DNA of 9,558 bases from an uncultured Planctomycetaceae bacterium. Lineage in GTDB: Bacteria > Planctomycetota > Planctomycetia > Pirellulales > Lacipirellulaceae. Shown one piece after another: positions 6,536 through 9,558 of this stretch. Below the pieces are notes generated by a model, which saw only the letters and a list, made by a program, of their open reading frames with translations, ran no database searches and had not been told where the DNA came from. The translations under genes and the position numbers were made by a program. The first letter of the stretch is position 1. Each line of letters opens with the position of its first letter. The stretch is from NCBI GenBank assembly GCA_937860165.1, contig CALMBE010000441.1, positions 1 through 9,558 of the forward strand. Direction: 5' to 3'.

Positions 6536-7576
6536 ATGTTTCGCAAGTTGCTCTGTGCATCGTTGTTTCTATTGTTTTTTGCCAGCCTCGCCGAGGCCCA
6601 GCAGATGCAGGTCTCCGATCCCGTGGTTCCTGGCAGCGGGATCAAGGTTACTCAAGTCGGCGACGACTTCGAGGATCCCCGCTGGAGCTACGTGATGAAC
6701 GGGCTTAAAGCGAGCCACGAGCAGGATGAAAATCAGCGTCCCCCCGGGGGCCGGTCGCGAAATGGGCGTTGGTACGAAAGTGCCATGCGGGGTCAGCCCG
6801 ATCTTATTCGCCGGGTACCGACTCCAGCCGGAGGCCTTGCGGGCAGCGAGGGGGCTCTCCTCCTGCGGACTCGCCTTTCGGGCATCCCCGGTGAGATTGC
6901 CGACGCGCAGATGCAAGATGACCTCTTGATGGGAGTTCAAAGTCGACTTGGCCAATCCGTACCTGTGAGTTGGACTCCCAGCTTCACGGTGCGCGTTTAT
7001 CTTCCTCCTTTTGCGCAATGGGAAAATCGTACCGGGGCTTCGTTCGGTGTGCGGGGCGATTGTCGGGGAGCGAATCCAGAAGGGGAGGTTGAACCCTACT
7101 GGCCGGGCTTTTTCATTATATTTCGCAGCGAAACTAATCGGCAATATAAACAAGATTACGCCCAAATCAGTTTTCGCGCACAGCAGACCGGTAAGGACCT
7201 GATCGGGCCCCGCATTCTTGAACCGGGTTGGTGGACCTTCGGGATGACATTCACTCCCGATGGTCGTGTCCACTATTATGCGCATGCGGGAACCGATGAC
7301 CTCACGGAACAAGATCACCTGTTCAGCAGTTTCGCTTATGGCTGGGAATGTCGCTACTTCGACAATATGTTTGTCAACGTGGCCAACAGGGAAGACGGTC
7401 AAACGTGGTCGACCCCGTGGGTGATCGACGACCCGGCCTTCTACGTGATTCCACCCGCGGGCCAAACCGTAGCGAATCTCGCTCGGCGCGCAGTGAATAC
7501 CACAGTCGCCCGACGCACGATGGCTACGAAATCATCGACCCGACGGCTGAATTTCGGCAAGGGATTTAGGAAGTAG
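6536..7576 (+). CDS. Secreted protein of unknown function, probable concanavalin A/laminin G-like fold
   Basis: A 346-residue exported protein that I cannot assign to a named family. Residues 1-21 form a clear Sec signal peptide: FRK, a hydrophobic core LLCASLFLLFFASL, and the cleavage site AEA before QQM. The mature part is rich in Trp, Tyr and Phe, and segments such as VGDDFEDPRWSY (41-52), GPRILEPGWWTFGMTFTPDG (224-243) and RVHYYAHAG look like the beta-strands of jelly-roll lectin/glucanase domains, though no catalytic motif is visible. Cys176 and Cys272 could form a disulfide. The last 30 or so residues are Arg/Lys-rich and probably disordered. ATG 6536 is preferred because GAAGGA (6520-6525) lies 10 bases upstream and the signal peptide starts there; GTG 6518 would add six residues. 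The final codons merge into a heptamer repeat. It stands alone, 213 bp after cbiX; that gap shows only short imperfect stems. A role in the planctomycete cell envelope or in glycan binding is a guess. Confidence 0.75.
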   Translation: MFRKLLCASLFLLFFASLAEAQQMQVSDPVVPGSGIKVTQVGDDFEDPRWSYVMNGLKASHEQDENQRPPGGRSRNGRWYESAMRGQPDLIRRVPTPAGGLAGSEGALLLRTRLSGIPGEIADAQMQDDLLMGVQSRLGQSVPVSWTPSFTVRVYLPPFAQWENRTGASFGVRGDCRGANPEGEVEPYWPGFFIIFRSETNRQYKQDYAQISFRAQQTGKDLIGPRILEPGWWTFGMTFTPDGRVHYYAHAGTDDLTEQDHLFSSFAYGWECRYFDNMFVNVANREDGQTWSTPWVIDDPAFYVIPPAGQTVANLARRAVNTTVARRTMATKSSTRRLNFGKGFRK

Positions 7577-7616
7577 GATGGAGGATGGAGGGGACAGGAT
7601 GCAGGGGTGAGGGATA
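7568..7616. repeat. Heptamer tandem array, AGGATGG type (7 units)
   Basis: Seven consecutive 7-nt units read AGGAAGT, AGGATGG, AGGATGG, AGGGGAC, AGGATGC, AGGGGTG, AGGGATA. Every unit starts with AGG. The first unit covers the last two sense codons and the start of the TAG stop of the secreted-protein gene, so the array begins inside the coding sequence. The plus strand is almost purely purine after that. No protein reading is supported. Confidence 0.7.
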
Positions 7617-7618
7617 AT

Positions 7619-7639
7619 AAAAAAAGTGTGGGGCCCCAC
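7619..7639 (-). terminator. Intrinsic terminator-like hairpin oriented on the minus strand
   Basis: GTGGGGCCCCAC (7628-7639) is a perfect 12-nt palindrome that can fold with a GGCC loop. Seven A residues at 7619-7625 on the plus strand mean that minus-strand RNA would have the GC-rich stem followed two bases later by seven U. In the plus direction nothing T-rich follows, so it is not a normal terminator for the secreted-protein gene. No supported minus-strand gene lies upstream of it in this sense (higher coordinates). The stem is short, so chance is possible. Confidence 0.4.
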
Positions 7640-7952
7640 GGGCACCTACCTTGACCTGTGGTTTTTGTTCGAGCTTTCGGGCTAGTGTGATCACCCTCCG
7701 GAGAGGAAACCCTGTTGAAATTGCTTTCTCGGGGCGTTGCGCAACGGTGATCACGGACTGGCTCTGGAGCCCGACCACTGCCTGGTGCTTTGGGTTGGCT
7801 TACTTGTGCGAGCCTCAGGAGGGAACAAGCTATGTTATCACAGGACTCGATCACCTTTTCAGTTACCCCCCGGCCGACAGGCGATCTTGGCGGGAAGTGA
7901 ACGACAGTATACCAATCGAGGGTGGCCAAAAAAAGTAAAAAGTTGAGAAGAA
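7640..7952. other. Intergenic stretch without a supported gene; scattered palindromes
   Basis: Between the terminator-like hairpin and the next heptamer array I see no convincing CDS. A 95-codon frame at 7651-7938 has unlikely composition and no recognisable motif. Visible structures are two copies of GTGATCAC (7687-7694 and 7747-7754, exactly 60 bp apart), CGTTGCGCAACG (7735-7746) abutting the second copy, and a GGCTC/GAGCC hairpin nearby. These may be regulatory or part of an RNA, but nothing identifies them. Confidence 0.4.
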
Positions 7953-8017
7953 AGTTGCGAGTTACGAGTTAAATTCTGCTAATCTCTTGACTCGCGCCTC
8001 GTAACTCGAAACTCGCG
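7953..8017. repeat. Inverted heptamer arrays, AGTTNNN then ACTCGNN
   Basis: Left part: AGTTGCG, AGTTACG, AGTTAAA (7953-7973). Right part: ACTCGCG, CCTCGTA, ACTCGAA, ACTCGCG (7990-8017). The two parts are largely complementary, so CGAGTTACGAG (7958-7968) pairs perfectly with CTCGTAACTCG (7998-8008) around a 29-nt loop. The array ends 37 bp before the start codon of the oxoprolinase-like gene, so it may lie in its promoter or 5' leader. The period of seven matches two other arrays in the window. Confidence 0.65.
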
Positions 8018-8054
8018 CCTTCTGTTTTCGATTCCGCAACAGGATTGACTCACC

Positions 8055-9558
8055 ATGTCCGTGCCCTCTTGGGAATTTTGGATCGATGTGGGGGGAACCT
8101 TCACCGACTGCTTGGCGACGCGTCCCGACGGCACGCTCCATCGCCACAAGCTGCTCAGCTCTGGGATCACCAAGGGGACCATCGGCGCTGGGTCGACGGA
8201 ACAAACGATTGTCGATCCCGCGCGGATTGGCGACCCCGAAAATTTCTGGAACGGTTTCCACTGCACACTGCTCGACGATGCGGGTGTTTCCAGCGGGGAA
8301 TCGGCCGTCAGTGGTTTTGAGGCTTCGACGGGAGAACTAAAACTCTCGCCGCCGGGAGATGTGCGGGTTGACGCTCGCTATGAACTGCGCTGCGAGCTTG
8401 AGGCCCCGGTGCTGGCGATCCGTTATCTCATGGGACTGCCCCTCTCGCAACCCGTTCCGCCAATTAAACTGCGACTTGGAACCACCCGGGGGACCAACGC
8501 CTTGCTCACTCGCACCGGTGCCCGCACGGCTTTGGTGACCACACAAGGGTTTGGCGACCTCTTGGAAATCGGCACCCAGGAGCGCCCCGATCTGTTTGCG
8601 TTAACAATTCGCAAACCTGCTCCGCTGGCTGAGTGCAGCATCGAAATTGCCGAGCGCGTCGCGTCCGATGGCCCGGTACTCGAAGCACCCGATCGGGCGA
8701 CGATTCGCAGGCAACTCGCCGAGTTACTTCAGCGCGGCATCGAGTCGATCGCCATCTGTTTCCTACATGCCGACTTGTTTCCTGCCCATGAAATCATTGT
8801 CGAGGAAATAGCCCGCGAAGTCGGCTTCCGAGAGGTCAGTCGTTCGAGCCAGATTGCACCGCTTGCGAAAATTGTTCCCCGCGCGGAGACAACCGTCGTC
8901 GATGCGTACCTGAATCCCGTGCTCCGACACTATGTGACCGACCTCCAAACATCGCTCCCCGGGAGTCACGTCCGGTTGATGACCTCCGCGGGGGGATTGG
9001 TCCGAGCCGAAGCCTTTCGCGGGCATGAAAGTGTCCTATCAGGCCCTGCTGGGGGAGTTGTCGGTTATTCTCAAGTCGCCAGGCAAGCCGGCTTTGTTCG
9101 TGCCATCGGCTTCGACATGGGGGGCACCAGTACCGATGTTTCTCGTTTTGATGGAAAGTTCGAATACGAATTTGAATCGCGCAAGGCCGGCGTTCGGCTG
9201 GTGACTCCCTCGCTGGCGATCAACACCGTCGCTGCGGGCGGGGGTTCCATTTGTCGTTTCGATGGCACCAAGCTGGTCGTGGGACCCGAGAGTGCTGGGG
9301 CCAATCCGGGCCCCGCGTGCTATGGTCGCGGGGGGCCACTCACGGTGACCGACCTGAACTTTTACTTGGGTCGCATCGTGGTCGAGCGTTTTCCATTTCA
9401 ATTGGACTTTGCCGCTACCGAAAAACAACTCACACGTCTGGCCACCGAAGTGCGGTCCGCCACCGGCGAATCTCTCACACTCACCGAGTTGGCCGAGGGG
9501 CTGATCGCGATTGCCAATGCGAACATGACTCGTGCGATTCGGAGTGTGTCGATCGCCA
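8055..9558 (+). CDS. 5-oxoprolinase/hydantoinase family protein (HyuA/OplAH-like ATPase), N-terminal part
   Basis: The first 501 codons of an ATP-dependent amidohydrolase of the hydantoinase A/5-oxoprolinase/acetone carboxylase-beta superfamily; the gene runs off the window. Motifs in order: phosphate-1 DVGGTFTD (11-18), LGTTRGTNALL (141-151), GFGDLLEIGTQERPDLFALTIRKP (165-188, key GxQxRPxxF), SGPAGGVVG (329-337), DMGGTSTDV (354-362), AGGGSI (394-399) and GPESAGANPGPACYGRGG (410-427). These make the actin-like ATPase fold. The GNQ/GTQxRPDLF and IRKP segments favour OplAH-type enzymes (5-oxoproline + ATP + water to glutamate), and fused A+B proteins of about 1,300 residues are usual there, but other cyclic amides are possible. 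LGTT lies near residue 141, whereas I recall it near 70-90 in typical HyuA, so residues ~38-138 hold an unusual insertion. The start ATG at 8055 has AGGA at 8041-8044, ten bases upstream. No signal peptide; cytoplasmic. Confidence 0.88.
   Translation, partial: MSVPSWEFWIDVGGTFTDCLATRPDGTLHRHKLLSSGITKGTIGAGSTEQTIVDPARIGDPENFWNGFHCTLLDDAGVSSGESAVSGFEASTGELKLSPPGDVRVDARYELRCELEAPVLAIRYLMGLPLSQPVPPIKLRLGTTRGTNALLTRTGARTALVTTQGFGDLLEIGTQERPDLFALTIRKPAPLAECSIEIAERVASDGPVLEAPDRATIRRQLAELLQRGIESIAICFLHADLFPAHEIIVEEIAREVGFREVSRSSQIAPLAKIVPRAETTVVDAYLNPVLRHYVTDLQTSLPGSHVRLMTSAGGLVRAEAFRGHESVLSGPAGGVVGYSQVARQAGFVRAIGFDMGGTSTDVSRFDGKFEYEFESRKAGVRLVTPSLAINTVAAGGGSICRFDGTKLVVGPESAGANPGPACYGRGGPLTVTDLNFYLGRIVVERFPFQLDFAATEKQLTRLATEVRSATGESLTLTELAEGLIAIANANMTRAIRSVSIA

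Noticed and set aside
6569..7465. 298-codon minus-strand frame opposite the secreted-protein gene
   Set aside because: The plus strand has a ribosome-binding site, signal peptide and coherent protein; the minus frame has no family resemblance.
7651..7938. 95-codon plus-strand frame, and the overlapping minus frame 7441-7929
   Set aside because: Unlikely amino-acid composition, no ribosome-binding site I can support, no motifs; the minus frame also crosses the heptamer array and the terminator-like hairpin.
7568..8017. Heptamer arrays as a CRISPR array
   Set aside because: Units are 7 nt in direct tandem without spacers, and no cas gene is present.

Overview
The window looks like a chromosomal stretch from a planctomycete, most likely in or near the Pirellulales. 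This is inferred from GC-rich coding sequence, protein similarity recalled from memory, weak or absent Shine-Dalgarno sites for several genes, and intergenic spaces packed with palindromic and short tandem repeats. No database search was possible. No rRNA, tRNA, CRISPR array, transposase, integrase or phage gene is visible. The genes are mostly housekeeping or metabolic; the unusual content lies in gene ends and intergenic DNA.

Left part (1-1787, + strand): two overlapping M16-family metallopeptidase genes. The first is only a C-terminal part; its reading frame breaks down in the first ~88 bases, which look like foreign or rearranged sequence. The second is complete (408 aa). It carries the zinc site HFLEH but lacks the Arg/Tyr pair of the C-terminal domain, while the first carries that pair. 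They probably form a heterodimeric peptidase. A long near-perfect hairpin (1811-1875) separates them from a convergent gene for a gamma-glutamylcyclotransferase-like protein (1901-2293, -).

Middle (2294-6322): a repeat-rich spacer with 9-nt repeats, a palindromic repeat and a heptamer array precedes sthA (soluble NAD(P)+ transhydrogenase, 2594-4045, -). A 486-bp spacer then holds operator-like palindromes and a 194-bp MITE-like element with 21-bp imperfect terminal inverted repeats. Next come rarA (AAA+ ATPase acting at stalled forks, 4532-5875, +) and, 6 bp later, a CbiX-type sirohydrochlorin chelatase gene (5882-6322, +). The last ten codons of that gene are made from a second copy of the palindromic repeat.

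Right part (6323-9558, + strand): a secreted protein of unknown function with a probable concanavalin A/laminin G-like fold (6536-7576); a 478-bp spacer with two heptamer arrays and a terminator-like hairpin that faces the minus strand; and the N-terminal 501 codons of a 5-oxoprolinase/hydantoinase-family ATPase (8055 to the window end).

The M16 pair forms one translationally coupled unit and rarA-cbiX another; the other genes appear to stand alone. The cyclotransferase-like protein could make 5-oxoproline and the oxoprolinase could open it, but they are 6 kb apart on opposite strands, so this link is only suggestive. The most noteworthy observations are the split catalytic residues of the M16 pair, three heptamer-period arrays with unrelated consensus sequences, the repeat-derived tail of CbiX, and the MITE-like element. 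I found no convincing new defence or biosynthetic system.
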